Positions 26,307-34,783 of a stretch of 64,000 nt of DNA are shown piece by piece. Numbering within the stretch: the first letter of the stretch is position 1; the number at the start of each line of letters is the position of its first letter. The notes beneath the pieces are model-generated. The model searched no databases. It was not told the DNA's origin and saw nothing but the letters and a program-made list of their open reading frames with translations. The DNA is from JADCGM01 sp943370355. Lineage in GTDB: Bacteria; Pseudomonadota; Alphaproteobacteria; Sphingomonadales; Sphingomonadaceae. The DNA lies in NCBI GenBank assembly GCA_943370355.1, contig CALRQP020000012.1, positions 1-64,000 on the forward strand, read 5' to 3'. The position numbers and the translations under genes are program-made.

Positions 26307-26662
26307 TTGGCGGCGGGCTTCCGGGTTCGCAGCGGTTTGGGCCGTTCCGGCACCGGCGGGGTCGCCCCGATTGTCGCCAAAGCCGCTTCGATGCGCGACA
26401 GCCGCTCCTCGACGCCGCGCACCTGCGCACCCAGTTCGAGGATGTCGGCGCGGCTCGGCAGGTTGGAGGCGGTCAGCACCTTCTGCATCGCCTCCTGACT
26501 GCCTTGCTGAAGCTTCAGCGACAGCGCCGTCACGCCTTGCATCGATTTGGAGAACTCGCTCGATTGCAGCAGCTGGCTGCCCCACTCGTTCGACATTTTC
26601 TCCCATTGGCCCAGCATGTCGCGGAACATCGCCGCGGGATCGCCTGCACCCGGCATCGCCAT
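26303..26662 (-). CDS. phaE: Short PhaE-like subunit of PHA synthase
   Basis: 119 residues, start ATG at 26662. The N-terminal GDPAAMFRDMLGQWEKMSNEWG resembles the PhaE/PhaR N-terminus, and a helical, coiled-coil-like C-terminal part (about 65-100: SRADILELGAQVRGVEERLSRIEAAL) matches the end of PhaE that contacts PhaC. Class III PhaE is usually about 300-360 residues and class IV PhaR about 200, so this is a minimal form, ending with a Pro/Lys tail. It lies directly before phaC with an ATGA overlap. The assignment is by context and partial resemblance. Confidence 0.78.
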   Translation of the reverse strand: MAMPGAGDPAAMFRDMLGQWEKMSNEWGSQLLQSSEFSKSMQGVTALSLKLQQGSQEAMQKVLTASNLPSRADILELGAQVRGVEERLSRIEAALATIGATPPVPERPKPLRTRKPAAK

Positions 26663-26794
26663 GATCGTCTCCCCCGATTGGCCTCCGGTTCGGCCCGGAA
26701 TGGCGGCAGTGTAGCGCACCCGCCGCGGTTCGCCAGCCATTTGCGAAATGTTAACTCCGCCCGCGCAACGATAGGTTGTTGCGAGGAGCTGGCA

Positions 26795-27403
26795 ATGGCC
26801 GGAATAGCCTTGATGCGCCCCGATGTGCGGCGCGGCACTGACAGCAGCGGGGCTCGCGAGGATCGTCCGCGCCTGAATCAGACCCGTCGTACAGTTGAGA
26901 TCGAAAGCGCTGGCGTTCGTCAGCCGCTTGTCGTCATCAACCTGTCGCAGCAGGGTCTGATGGGCGAATGTGCCTGGCCGCCGACCGTGGGAGCACGGAT
27001 CGCGGTCAGACTTGGAATTGGCGAGCCGGTTGCCGGCGCGGTCCGATGGGTACGCGGGGTCCGGGTCGGCGTGCAGTTCGTCGCACCAATCGCGATGAAC
27101 CTGCTCCGTGCGGATTGCGGCCGCCAAGCCGCACCGCGCGAGCCGCGCTGCCACCTCAATATTGCCGCGACGGCACAATTTGGCAGCGTCTCGACGCCTG
27201 CGATCATCCGCAACGCCTCGGCTCAAGGGCTCCAGATCGAAACGGCGCTCGCCTTCCGTGCCGGCAGCATGGTCATGCTCAAGATCGAAGGCCTGCCGCT
27301 ACTTAAGGGCCACGCCCGCTGGTGCGTGGGCGTACGCACTGGCCTCATGCTCGAACAACCCCTCGACGAAGCAGAGCTGAAACAACTTCGCGCCCAAATG
27401 TAG
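26795..27403 (+). CDS. PilZ-domain protein (tandem)
   Basis: 202 residues. Two beta-barrel halves of PilZ type are visible: TRRTVEIESAGVRQPLVVINLSQQGLMGE (about 30-58) and a second RCHLNIAATAQFGSVSTPAIIRNASAQGLQIE (about 118-150). The typical c-di-GMP signature RxxxR...DxSxxG is degenerate (NLSQQG and NASAQG keep the Ser/Gly), so nucleotide binding is uncertain. GAGGAG precedes the ATG by 6 nt. Divergent from the PHA operon. Confidence 0.75.
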   Translation: MAGIALMRPDVRRGTDSSGAREDRPRLNQTRRTVEIESAGVRQPLVVINLSQQGLMGECAWPPTVGARIAVRLGIGEPVAGAVRWVRGVRVGVQFVAPIAMNLLRADCGRQAAPREPRCHLNIAATAQFGSVSTPAIIRNASAQGLQIETALAFRAGSMVMLKIEGLPLLKGHARWCVGVRTGLMLEQPLDEAELKQLRAQM

Positions 27404-27453
27404 CCGGGCACTGCACTCATCTGATTGCTGCGGTCGAGCGGAGTAACCGCTTC

Positions 27454-28407
27454 TCATGTCGCCTTTGCATCGCCTCTGGTATTTACCTTTGCAATCTTGT
27501 TGCAGATCGCTTGGTACATTCCCAAGACGAACGCAGAATTTCTATTCCAGACATATGGAAAGAAACGATACCCACCGTCATCATCATCGAGTCCAACGGG
27601 AATAGCTGGACGAGACGAAGGCAGGTGAACAGATGTGCCAAAAATTACGTCCCAAGTTTGGAAAATTCCACCGAAATTGCGATTATGTAACGATGGATCC
27701 TTGGCGTGATGGGCGCGATGAGCTAACGGCGAAACCAATAAATATTTTCCGATCAAGCCCCAATTATACTGCAAGTTGCTATGTTGAATGAAAGTTTTGA
27801 CGTAACGGATCACCAAAAGAGTAACCGGAAACTCTACTGGAACACGGAGGTAGGCAAGGGGAACAGCGAAAACAAAGCTGCTGAAAGCCAATTCCATCGG
27901 ATGAAGTCGAAGTCCTGTGATGAAGTTCATTTCACTTGCACTATGATGGAAGCGATGAAATTGCCACAAAAAGTCAACCGAGTGCACGGTGCGATGCGTC
28001 CAGTAAGATAGAAAATCGAGCACGATAATATATAAAGCCATATTTAGAACTGGATTCTGGATCTCTAATTTGATTCCCGTTGCAGTGATATTTCTCAAAA
28101 ACGCTGAAAATATGTAAAATGTACCAAGTGAGAACGCCAGTCCAACCAAAGGCCAAACGCCAACGATCGTGAATGCCGAAGTCAAGAGATCAGTTCTTGT
28201 GGAGCCCTTGGGATGCAGAATGCGACGCAGCGCCGATGCCTCCCATCCGACGACTGCCACTTCGAAAAAGAACAACGCGAACAGGCAGGCAAACATGACC
28301 CCCATTTTTGTCGCGTAATTATCAAATCCGGCGACATAGTGCTCGAACCCAGTGAAAAGAATATCTTGTAGATGGCCCAACGCGCCTCGAAATTCGAACC
28401 GGTCCAC
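27454..28407 (-). CDS. Sterol desaturase-family membrane protein, probably acquired
   Basis: 317 residues, FA_hydroxylase superfamily. Histidine clusters HRTVH (138-142), HRFHH (151-155), HPME (about 169), HRAHH (230-234) and HNRNFG are complete. Helices lie at about 35-58, 78-110, 120-136 and 170-200. The start is a GTG with no good Shine-Dalgarno. The gene is visibly more A/T-rich and uses AAA, TTT, ATA and TTA codons rare in its neighbours, as does the following 400 bp. It sits between the PilZ gene and rplS, so it looks like a horizontally acquired insertion. Substrate unknown. Confidence 0.8.
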   Translation of the reverse strand: MDRFEFRGALGHLQDILFTGFEHYVAGFDNYATKMGVMFACLFALFFFEVAVVGWEASALRRILHPKGSTRTDLLTSAFTIVGVWPLVGLAFSLGTFYIFSAFLRNITATGIKLEIQNPVLNMALYIIVLDFLSYWTHRTVHSVDFLWQFHRFHHSASEMNFITGLRLHPMELAFSSFVFAVPLAYLRVPVEFPVTLLVIRYVKTFIQHSNLQYNWGLIGKYLLVSPLAHRAHHAKDPSLHNRNFGGIFQTWDVIFGTSVHLPSSRPAIPVGLDDDDGGYRFFPYVWNRNSAFVLGMYQAICNKIAKVNTRGDAKAT

Positions 28408-28800
28408 CAGCTGTAAATCCCATTAAATAATTACCGAAATTCGGTATGCCTACGCTACCGCCCGAATGTCCAGTGGATATGGCTGCGGCCGGAGACAAGC
28501 TCAGATCACAGCACTTTGGGACCAACGATCTACGTTGAAAGCGCTGTCCGCCCGTCGCTGAGGCCGACTACAGCGATGGCGACGAAATGGCGGTGTGCGT
28601 GGTGGTCAGGCAAGTGGCTGAGCGCTGCCAAACTGGTTGTGGCCCGTCGCCGGCGGTGATGCGAGCAAAAAAGGTGCGTCAGCCGGCTCCGGCGCCAAGG
28701 ACATCGAGGAACCAAAACGGGGCGTCAGTTCAAGTTCGTCCAAGAGCAAAACTAGCTATCAATCTGCCCGACTAGCAAGAAGCATGTAAATCATAACGCG
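28408..28800. other. Intergenic stretch without a convincing gene
   Basis: About 390 bp between the acquired desaturase gene and rplS. Composition falls between that of the desaturase and of the core genome. Short open frames on both strands have no recognisable protein family. A reverse-strand stretch around 28530-28715 could be a remnant of a mobile-element gene, but no terminal repeats or transposase motif were found. Confidence 0.5.
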
Positions 28801-28828
28801 ACGGCCGCCGGATTGCGCCGGCGGCCGT
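28801..28828 (-). terminator. Hairpin after rplS
   Basis: An 11-bp perfect stem ACGGCCGCCGG / CCGGCGGCCGT with a 6-nt loop, 22 bp beyond the rplS stop. It marks the end of the ffh-rplS ribosomal operon; the T-tract on the reverse strand is short. Confidence 0.7.
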
Positions 28829-28850
28829 TTCGATATCGCCTGCGCCGCGC

Positions 28851-29246
28851 TTATTCAGCGGCGGTCGCAGCAGCCTTCTCAGGGCGCGGGTCGCGGCGTT
28901 CGGCGATACGCGCCGACTTGCCCGAGCGACCGCGCAGATAATAGAGCTTGGCGCGGCGCACGATACCGCGACGCACGAGTTCGATCGACTCGACGTTCGG
29001 CGAATAGAGCGGGAAGACGCGCTCGACGCCCTCGCCGAAGCTCACCTTGCGCACGGTGAAATTGGAATTGATCGACTTGTCGGCGCGCGCGATGCACACG
29101 CCCTCGAAAAACTGAACGCGGCTGCGCTCGCCCTCGACGACCTTGACGCCGACACGCACGGTGTCGCCGGCCCGGAAGTTCGGGATGGTCTTGGTAGCGG
29201 CGAATTTCGCGACCTGTTCGGCCTCGATCTGCTGGAGAAGGTTCAT
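28851..29246 (-). CDS. rplS: 50S ribosomal protein L19
   Basis: 131 residues. FRAGDTVRVGVKVVEGERSRVQFFEGVCIAR and FTVRKVSFGEGVERVFPLYSPNVESIELVRRGIVRRAKLYYLRGRSGKSARI are nearly invariant L19 sequence. A short Ala/Glu tail follows. Its ATG overlaps the trmD stop by 4 nt. Confidence 0.98.
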   Translation of the reverse strand: MNLLQQIEAEQVAKFAATKTIPNFRAGDTVRVGVKVVEGERSRVQFFEGVCIARADKSINSNFTVRKVSFGEGVERVFPLYSPNVESIELVRRGIVRRAKLYYLRGRSGKSARIAERRDPRPEKAAATAAE

Positions 29247-29989
29247 GCCTTGTCGTCCTTGTTCTCACGTCGCGCACCAGAGGGCGACTTGACCCGAGCA
29301 CTGTCGTAGCGCTCCCACAGGTCCGGCCGCCTTAGCCGTGTGTCGATCTCTGCGGTGGCTTTCCGCCATGCGTCGATCTTCGCATGATCCCCCGATCGCA
29401 ACACTTCAGGGATCGCGCGCCCCTCCCACATCTGTGGTCGGGTATAGTGCGGATATTCGAGCAGTCCGGCTTCAAAGCTTTCCTGCTCACCGCTCGAAGC
29501 CGCGCCCATTACGCCGGGCAGCAGCCGAACGCAAGCGTCGAGCAGGATCAGCGCCGCCGGTTCGCCACCAGACAGGATGTAATCGCCGATGCTGACGGGT
29601 TCGATGTTGCGTCCCTCGAAGATACGCTCGTCGAATCCCTCGAAGCGGCCGCAGAGAATGGTGACGCCGGGGCCGGCTGCGAGTTCGCGGACGCGGGCTT
29701 GGGTGAGCGGCTCTCCGCGCGGCGACATGGCGAGGACGGGGGCGTCCGGCTGCTTCAAACGCGTCGCATCGACGGCAGCGGCAAGCACGTCGGCGCGGAG
29801 CACCATGCCAGGGCCGCCACCCGCAGGTGTGTCGTCGACCGATCGATGCTTGTCGGTCGCGAAATCGCGGAGCTGGACGGTATCAAGCGACCAAACCCCA
29901 TCCACCAGTGCGCGGCCGGCCAGGCTCGACCCGAGCGGCCCGGGAAACATTTCCGGGTAAAGTGTGACCACAGCAGCGGCAAAGGTCAT
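29243..29989 (-). CDS. trmD: tRNA (guanine-N1-)-methyltransferase
   Basis: Methylates G37 next to the anticodon of several tRNAs using SAM. 248 residues of the SPOUT trefoil-knot class: TLYPEMFPGPLGSSLAGRAL, DDTPAGGGPGMVLRADVL, LCGRFEGFDERIFE, EPVSIGDYILSGGEPAALILLDACVRLLPGV and the C-terminal DLWERYD. Normally directly after rimM; here the vapBC pair lies between, leaving an 80-bp gap upstream that may need its own promoter. Confidence 0.97.
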   Translation of the reverse strand: MTFAAAVVTLYPEMFPGPLGSSLAGRALVDGVWSLDTVQLRDFATDKHRSVDDTPAGGGPGMVLRADVLAAAVDATRLKQPDAPVLAMSPRGEPLTQARVRELAAGPGVTILCGRFEGFDERIFEGRNIEPVSIGDYILSGGEPAALILLDACVRLLPGVMGAASSGEQESFEAGLLEYPHYTRPQMWEGRAIPEVLRSGDHAKIDAWRKATAEIDTRLRRPDLWERYDSARVKSPSGARRENKDDKA

Positions 29990-30069
29990 TGTCCGCCCAT
30001 CCGGAAGTTAGCGGTCATTGCTGTCCATCGCGTTCGGATCGCGACCATAGTGGATGCAACCATCATTGC

Positions 30070-30447
30070 CTAAATGGTCCAATTCTCGACCCGCAACTCC
30101 GGCAAGTCGGCGAAATCAGCTTCATTGTTGGTTACGATGATTGCATCAAGGCTAATGGCGTGTGCCGCGAGCAGTCTATCGAAGCGGGCGCGCTTGAACG
30201 GCAGCCGGGCATAGCTGTTCGCAGCCGACGCATCGAAAGCGACCACGGGAACGATGGCGACAAACGCATCGAGTGCGGCCTGCGTGGGCGGCTTGCCCAG
30301 CACCATCCCGAGCGCGATTTCTGCGAAACTGATGGCCGACAACGCCACTTCACCCGGCTCGCACTGGCGCAGCCTGTCCCGCAACGGCGGATGCTGGCCA
30401 GTTGTCGCGAAAATCGCGCAGTCCGCATCGATAAGGTAGCGGGTCAC
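30070..30447 (-). CDS. vapC: VapC-type PIN-domain ribonuclease toxin
   Basis: 125 residues. PIN domain with the acidic metal-binding set: YLIDADCAI (first Asp), SAISFAEIALGM (Glu), FDRLLAAHAISLDAIIVTNNEADFADL (two Asp). VapC toxins cleave tRNA or rRNA when freed of their antitoxin. It starts inside the end of vapB (4-nt overlap). Inserted between rimM and trmD of a ribosomal operon. Confidence 0.9.
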   Translation of the reverse strand: MTRYLIDADCAIFATTGQHPPLRDRLRQCEPGEVALSAISFAEIALGMVLGKPPTQAALDAFVAIVPVVAFDASAANSYARLPFKRARFDRLLAAHAISLDAIIVTNNEADFADLPELRVENWTI

Positions 30448-30692
30448 TTCGGATTTCGAGCGCTGGGCCGCTCCTCAAAATCTTGGCGCGGCGCGGGCAC
30501 ATGGATCATGTTCGCGGCCTTCCCCCAGAACCGGTCAACATCGAGGGTCTTGCGGACTGCCTCGACGGGCTCAACGATGAACCGGCCTTGCTCCTCGCGT
30601 AACGTGACCGGCGTTCCCGCAGGAATGCCGAAGGAGGCTGGAATCCGGACCGCGACGGAGTTCCCCGATTTGAATGTGCGAGTCGTTGCCAT
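30444..30692 (-). CDS. vapB: VapB-type antitoxin (AbrB/SpoVT fold)
   Basis: 82 residues from the ATG at 30692 (a GTG one codon upstream is possible). The AbrB swapped-hairpin domain is RTFKSGNSVAVRIPASFGIPAGTPVTLREEQGRFIVEPV; the C-terminal part, FWGKAANMIHVPAPRQDFEERP, is the disordered toxin-neutralising tail. Two GTATATAC boxes just upstream are the expected autoregulatory operator. Confidence 0.9.
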   Translation of the reverse strand: MATTRTFKSGNSVAVRIPASFGIPAGTPVTLREEQGRFIVEPVEAVRKTLDVDRFWGKAANMIHVPAPRQDFEERPSARNPK

Positions 30693-30702
30693 CACAGCCT
30701 CC

Positions 30703-30723
30703 GTATATACGCCATGTATATAC
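30703..30723 (-). promoter_or_regulatory. Twin palindromic octamers, candidate VapB operator
   Basis: GTATATAC occurs at 30703-30710 and 30716-30723. Each octamer is its own reverse complement and the centres are 13 bp apart. The pair ends 11 bp before the vapB ATG and its upstream base is already the last base of the rimM stop codon. Such tandem palindromes are typical for AbrB-type antitoxin binding. Confidence 0.65.
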
Positions 30724-31223
30724 TAGCTGACGAACGCCGGTTCAATCACCACGCTCTCGCCCACCTGCGGCACCGCCTGCGGATTGAACGGCACCATGAA
30801 GCGTTTGCCGTCGGGGCGTTCGATTTCGAGAATGTCGCCGGCGCCGAAATTCTCGACAGCGGCGACATGGCCGAGCGGCTCGCCATTGGGCGTGACGCAG
30901 GGCAGGCCGATCAGGTCGGTCTGATAATATTCGCCCTCAGGCAGCGGCGGCAGGCTGTCGCGCGGGACGGTGAGGGTCGTACCACGCAAGGCTTCGGCGG
31001 CTTCGCGGCTGGTCACTTCGGCGAAACGGGCGATGGCATCCGGCTTGCCGGGTTTTAGCGACTTCAGGGTCAGCGTTGCACCGGCGGCCTCAAAAGCCTT
31101 GTACCGCCGTACCGACTCGATGCTCTCGGCGAACAGCTTCAGCCGTACTTCGCCGGTGATGCCATGCGCACCGGCAACGGCGGCGAGGGTGACGCGCACG
31201 TCTGCGGCTCGCGCCACCCCCAT
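30723..31223 (-). CDS. rimM: 16S rRNA processing protein RimM
   Basis: 166 residues; helps mature the 30S head domain with S19. The RimM N-domain shows VTLAAVAGAHGITGEVRLKLFAE and the PRC-barrel half EYYQTDLIGLPCVTPNGEPLGHVAAVENFGAGDILEI, then a FMVPFNPQAVPQV ending. 5 bp after rpsP. Its stop codon touches the vapB operator. Confidence 0.96.
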   Translation of the reverse strand: MGVARAADVRVTLAAVAGAHGITGEVRLKLFAESIESVRRYKAFEAAGATLTLKSLKPGKPDAIARFAEVTSREAAEALRGTTLTVPRDSLPPLPEGEYYQTDLIGLPCVTPNGEPLGHVAAVENFGAGDILEIERPDGKRFMVPFNPQAVPQVGESVVIEPAFVS

Positions 31224-31228
31224 CGTTC

Positions 31229-31759
31229 TTACGCCTCGGTCTTTTCGTCCTCAGCGGCTGGCTCAGCGGCAGCTTCGGCCTCGGGTGCAGCCTCTTCAGC
31301 AACCGGAGTCGCCTCTTCGACGGCTTCTGCCATCACTTCAACGGTCTCGGCTTCAGCGGCAGTCTCGGGCTCCGGCTCCGGCGCGGGCTTGGCGGCGGCT
31401 TCGGCCATCGCCGCCTCAAGCTCGGCAGCCTTCTTGGCGCGCGCCTCGGTGCGCTCGACGGCCTTCTCGCCGGGCTTGCCCTTGTTGGGATTGTTCGACG
31501 CCGCACGGGCGCGAACGCCGGCCGCATCGAGGAAGCGCGCGACACGGTCCGACGGCTGCGCGCCGACGCTCAACCAATGCGCGGCGCGCTCGGTGTCGAG
31601 CTTGACGCGCTCGGGCGAATCCTTCGCGAGCAGCGGGTTGTAGGTGCCGATCTTCTCGAGGAAGCGGCCGTCGCGCGGGTTGCGCGAATCCGCGACGACG
31701 ATCCGGTAATAAGGCCGCTTCTTCGCGCCGCCGCGCGACAGCCGGATTGCGATTGCCAT
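31229..31759 (-). CDS. rpsP: 30S ribosomal protein S16 with long acidic tail
   Basis: 176 residues. The first ~80 are S16 (MAIAIRLSRGGAKKRPYYRI, VVADSRNPRDGRFLEKIGTYNP). The rest is a low-complexity Ala/Glu/Pro/Val tail (about residues 110-176) that doubles the usual length. Such tails are frequent in sphingomonad S16, and their role is unknown. The gene follows ffh in a conserved order. Confidence 0.96.
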   Translation of the reverse strand: MAIAIRLSRGGAKKRPYYRIVVADSRNPRDGRFLEKIGTYNPLLAKDSPERVKLDTERAAHWLSVGAQPSDRVARFLDAAGVRARAASNNPNKGKPGEKAVERTEARAKKAAELEAAMAEAAAKPAPEPEPETAAEAETVEVMAEAVEEATPVAEEAAPEAEAAAEPAAEDEKTEA

Positions 31760-31817
31760 GGTTCAGTCCTTCTCTTGATTGTCTCTAGTGTTTGAAATTC
31801 TTGTCGAAACCGGGGGG

Positions 31818-33242
31818 CTAACGGAGGCCGCCGCCCCCGCCGAACATCCCGCCGCCGCCGCCGAACATGCCGCCGGGGCCGCCCTTGCCCATCATGCCCA
31901 TCATCGCCTTGAGCCCGCCCATCTTGCGCAGCTTCTTCATGGCGTTGCCCATTTCCTGATGCATTTTGATGAGCTTGTTGACCTCCTGCACCGTGGTGCC
32001 GGCACCATTGGCGATGCGGATCTTGCGCTTGGCATTGAGCAGTTCCGGCTTGCTGCGCTCCTTGGGCGTCATCGACAGGATGACCGCCTCCATGCGGCCG
32101 AGCGTCTTGTCATTGACGCCGGCGGCAGCCGCCTGTGCCTGCATCTTGCCCATGCCCGGCATCATGCCCATCAGCGCGCCCATGCCGCCCATGCGCTTCA
32201 TCTGCGCGAGCTGGCCGCGCAGGTCGTTCATGTCGAACTGGCCCTTGGCCATCTTGGCCGCGAGCTTTTCGGCCTCATCCTGATTGATCGATTCCGCCGC
32301 GCGCTCGACGAGCCCGACGACGTCGCCCATTCCGAGGATGCGGCCGGCGACGCGGCTCGGATCGAAGGCATCGAGGGCGTCGAGTTTTTCGCCGGTGCCG
32401 ACGAACTTGATCGGCTTCTGTGTGACCGCACGCATCGACAGCGCGGCACCACCGCGGGCGTCGCCGTCCATGCGGGTCAGCACGACGCCGGTCAGCGCAA
32501 CCTGGCCGGAGAAGGATTTGGCGACGTTGACGGCGTCCTGGCCGGTCAGCGCATCGACGACGAGCAGGATTTCAGCGGGCGTTGAGGCCGTCGCAATCGC
32601 CTGCATCTCGGCCATCAGCGCCTGATCAACATGCAGCCGGCCGGCCGTGTCGAGCATGAGCACGTCGAAGCCCTGCAGCTTTGCGGCCTGCAGCGCGCGC
32701 CGGGCGATATCGACAGGCTGCTGCCCGGCGATGATCGGCAGCGTCGCAACATTCACCTGCTCGCCAAGGATCCGCAGCTGCTCCTGCGCGGCGGGGCGAT
32801 TGACATCCAACGACGCCATTAGCACCTTTTTGCGCTCGCGCCCCGTCAGCCCGCTGGCCGAGCCTTCGCTGAGCCGCTTCGCGATCTTGGCGGTCGTCGT
32901 CGTCTTGCCCGAGCCCTGCAGGCCGACCATCATGACGACGGCGGGCGGCGTGACCTCGAGGTTCAGCCCCTCGGCATCGCCGCCGAGCATCTCGACCAGC
33001 GCGTCGTTGACGATCTTGACGACCTGCTGACCCGGCGTGACCGAGCGGATGACTTCCGCACCAATGGCGCGCTCGGTGGCGCGGTCGACGAAATCCTTGA
33101 CGACGGGCAGTGCGACATCGGCTTCGAGAAGCGCGACCCGCACCTCACGCATTGCGGCGCGCACGTCGAGCTCGGTGAGCGCGCCGCGCCCCCGCAGCTT
33201 GTCGAACACGCCGCCAAGGCGCTCGGAGAGAGTCTCGAACAT
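31818..33242 (-). CDS. ffh: Signal recognition particle protein Ffh
   Basis: SRP54 GTPase that targets ribosomes making membrane proteins. 474 residues from the ATG at 33242. N domain MFETLSERLGGVFDKLRGRG; G domain with GLQGSGKTTTTAKIA (G1), DVNRPAAQEQL (G2), LDTAGRLHVD (G3), TRMDGDARGGAALS (G4) and GTGEKLDALDAFDP (G5); Met-rich M domain with MKRMGGMGALMGMMPG, ending in a Gly/Met/Phe-rich tail. An in-frame extension upstream is not conserved. First gene of the rps/trm operon. Confidence 0.97.
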   Translation of the reverse strand: MFETLSERLGGVFDKLRGRGALTELDVRAAMREVRVALLEADVALPVVKDFVDRATERAIGAEVIRSVTPGQQVVKIVNDALVEMLGGDAEGLNLEVTPPAVVMMVGLQGSGKTTTTAKIAKRLSEGSASGLTGRERKKVLMASLDVNRPAAQEQLRILGEQVNVATLPIIAGQQPVDIARRALQAAKLQGFDVLMLDTAGRLHVDQALMAEMQAIATASTPAEILLVVDALTGQDAVNVAKSFSGQVALTGVVLTRMDGDARGGAALSMRAVTQKPIKFVGTGEKLDALDAFDPSRVAGRILGMGDVVGLVERAAESINQDEAEKLAAKMAKGQFDMNDLRGQLAQMKRMGGMGALMGMMPGMGKMQAQAAAAGVNDKTLGRMEAVILSMTPKERSKPELLNAKRKIRIANGAGTTVQEVNKLIKMHQEMGNAMKKLRKMGGLKAMMGMMGKGGPGGMFGGGGGMFGGGGGLR

Positions 33243-33408
33243 CAGGCCCGTTTTACCTTCAACGCCAAACACGCCGGTGGGCGCACCTGCGCTGACCGGC
33301 GGACGTCCGTAGACGTAGTTTCATTCCCGCTTCTCGATGAAAAGCTGGCGGGACCTACCGGCTCAGCCTGCTAAAGTCAACGCAACCCACCCGGCTGCGG
33401 AGTTCGGC

Positions 33409-34065
33409 ATGACCCTGATCCTCTATGGACATCCTTTCTCATCCTATTCGCAAAAGGCGCAGATCGCGCTTTACGAGAAGGACCTGCCGTTCGACTTTCG
33501 CGTGCTCGGGCCGGATGCGCCGGAAAGTGCTGCCGAATGGGCGGAGCTGTGGCCTCTCAAGCGCTTCCCTGTGCTGGTCGACTCGGGCCGCTCCTTCGTC
33601 GAAGCCAGCATCATCGTCGAACATGTCGACCAGTTGCGCCCCGGCGATCACCCCTTGCTCCCTCGCGATCCGGACGCGGCGCTGGAGGTGCGGATGCTCG
33701 ATCGCTTCTTCGACAATTACATCATGTCGCCGATGCAGAAGATCGTCGGGGATCGCCTGCGCGTCGATAATGATCGCGATCCTTATGGCGTGACCGAGGC
33801 GCGGACGATGCTCGACACCGCCTATGCGTGGCTGGAGGGCCGCATCGGCGATGGCTGGGCTGCCGGCGGCGATTTCTCGCTTGCCGACTGTGCAGCGGCC
33901 CCGTCACTATTCTACGCCGATTGGAGCCATCCCATGAACGGCCGTTTCCCGGCAGTTGCCGCCTATCGCGAGCGTCTGCTGCGCCGGCCTTCCGTGTCAC
34001 GCGCCGTCGATGTAGCGCGCCCATTTCGCGCCTTTTTCCCGCTCGGCGCTCCCGACCGCGACTGA
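33409..34065 (+). CDS. Glutathione S-transferase family protein
   Basis: 218 residues. Thioredoxin-like N-domain: MTLILYGHPFSSYSQKAQIALYEK with the Ser/Tyr region, FPVLVDSGRSFVEASIIVEHV with the Glu-Ala/Ser that binds the gamma-glutamyl part of GSH. Helical C-domain: AWLEGRIGDGWAAGGDFSLADCAAAP with the N-capping SxAD motif. The ATG at 33409 is preferred over an upstream in-frame ATG at 33337. No partner genes give a substrate. Confidence 0.9.
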   Translation: MTLILYGHPFSSYSQKAQIALYEKDLPFDFRVLGPDAPESAAEWAELWPLKRFPVLVDSGRSFVEASIIVEHVDQLRPGDHPLLPRDPDAALEVRMLDRFFDNYIMSPMQKIVGDRLRVDNDRDPYGVTEARTMLDTAYAWLEGRIGDGWAAGGDFSLADCAAAPSLFYADWSHPMNGRFPAVAAYRERLLRRPSVSRAVDVARPFRAFFPLGAPDRD

Positions 34066-34194
34066 CAGCGTACCGGCCTGTGGCCGTTCTGCAACGCCCT
34101 GTCCCGCTCATCTGGCATTCATGCAACTTGCCGGGAGCCACCGGGTTCAGCCGACCGACCGCAGGGTAGTGCGGCAGTTAGTTGAGGAATGATT

Positions 34195-34746
34195 ATGCGT
34201 AAATTTGTGTTGGCGGCGCTTGCCGCCGCTTTGGTTCCTGCGGCCGCGTTCGCCCAGGACACCGCCCCCGATGGCAGCAAGGCATTCGGGCTTGAGCCCT
34301 ATGTCGGCGTGTTCGGCGGCTATCATGATTTCGACAAGGGTACCAAAGGCCCGCTCAATCGCGGCAACAGCGCCAACGGCGCGTTGGTCGGTGGTTATGC
34401 CGGCGTGAATGTGCCGTTGTCGTTTCTCGTCGTGGGTGCCGAAGGCGAGATTGCCAAGGGCTTCAATGATATCGACTATGAATATGGCGTCACCGGCCAT
34501 GTCGGCATCCGTGCCGGCGACAGCGGCATGATCTATGCCCGGGCCGGTGAGCAATGGATTCATGGCAAAAACGGCTTCGGCAACGACCATAATGAAATCT
34601 ATGGCATGGGCGTCGAAGTCGGTCCGAAGGATATCGGCCTGTCGGGCTTGACCGGAAATGCCGGAGTTCGCCTGCGTCTTGCAGCCGACACCTACGACAA
34701 TTTCCAGAGCATCCGGCCCACGGTCGGCGTCTCCTTTCACTTCTAA
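34195..34746 (+). CDS. Outer-membrane beta-barrel protein
   Basis: 183 residues. Signal peptide 1-20 (VLAALAAALVPAAAFAQ, cleavage before DTAP). The rest alternates hydrophobic/polar residues with Gly/Tyr and ends in a C-terminal aromatic (GVSFHF), the BAM recognition signal. Probably eight strands of the opacity/OmpA-barrel type. ATG 34195 is chosen over ATG 34189 because GAGG is 7 nt before it. A strong hairpin follows. Function in envelope structure is presumed. Confidence 0.85.
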   Translation: MRKFVLAALAAALVPAAAFAQDTAPDGSKAFGLEPYVGVFGGYHDFDKGTKGPLNRGNSANGALVGGYAGVNVPLSFLVVGAEGEIAKGFNDIDYEYGVTGHVGIRAGDSGMIYARAGEQWIHGKNGFGNDHNEIYGMGVEVGPKDIGLSGLTGNAGVRLRLAADTYDNFQSIRPTVGVSFHF

Positions 34747-34753
34747 GTCAAAG

Positions 34754-34783
34754 GCTCCGGCCCGGCATTTGCCGGGCCGGAGC
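34754..34783. terminator. Bidirectional terminator hairpin
   Basis: A perfect 13-bp stem GCTCCGGCCCGGC / GCCGGGCCGGAGC with an ATTT loop, followed by TAGATTT on the plus strand. It is located between convergent beta-barrel and kup genes and its last base is the first of the kup stop codon. Confidence 0.85.

Noticed and set aside
28530..28715. 61-codon reverse-strand frame near the acquired desaturase
   Set aside because: No motif, no terminal repeats; too short to call a transposase remnant.
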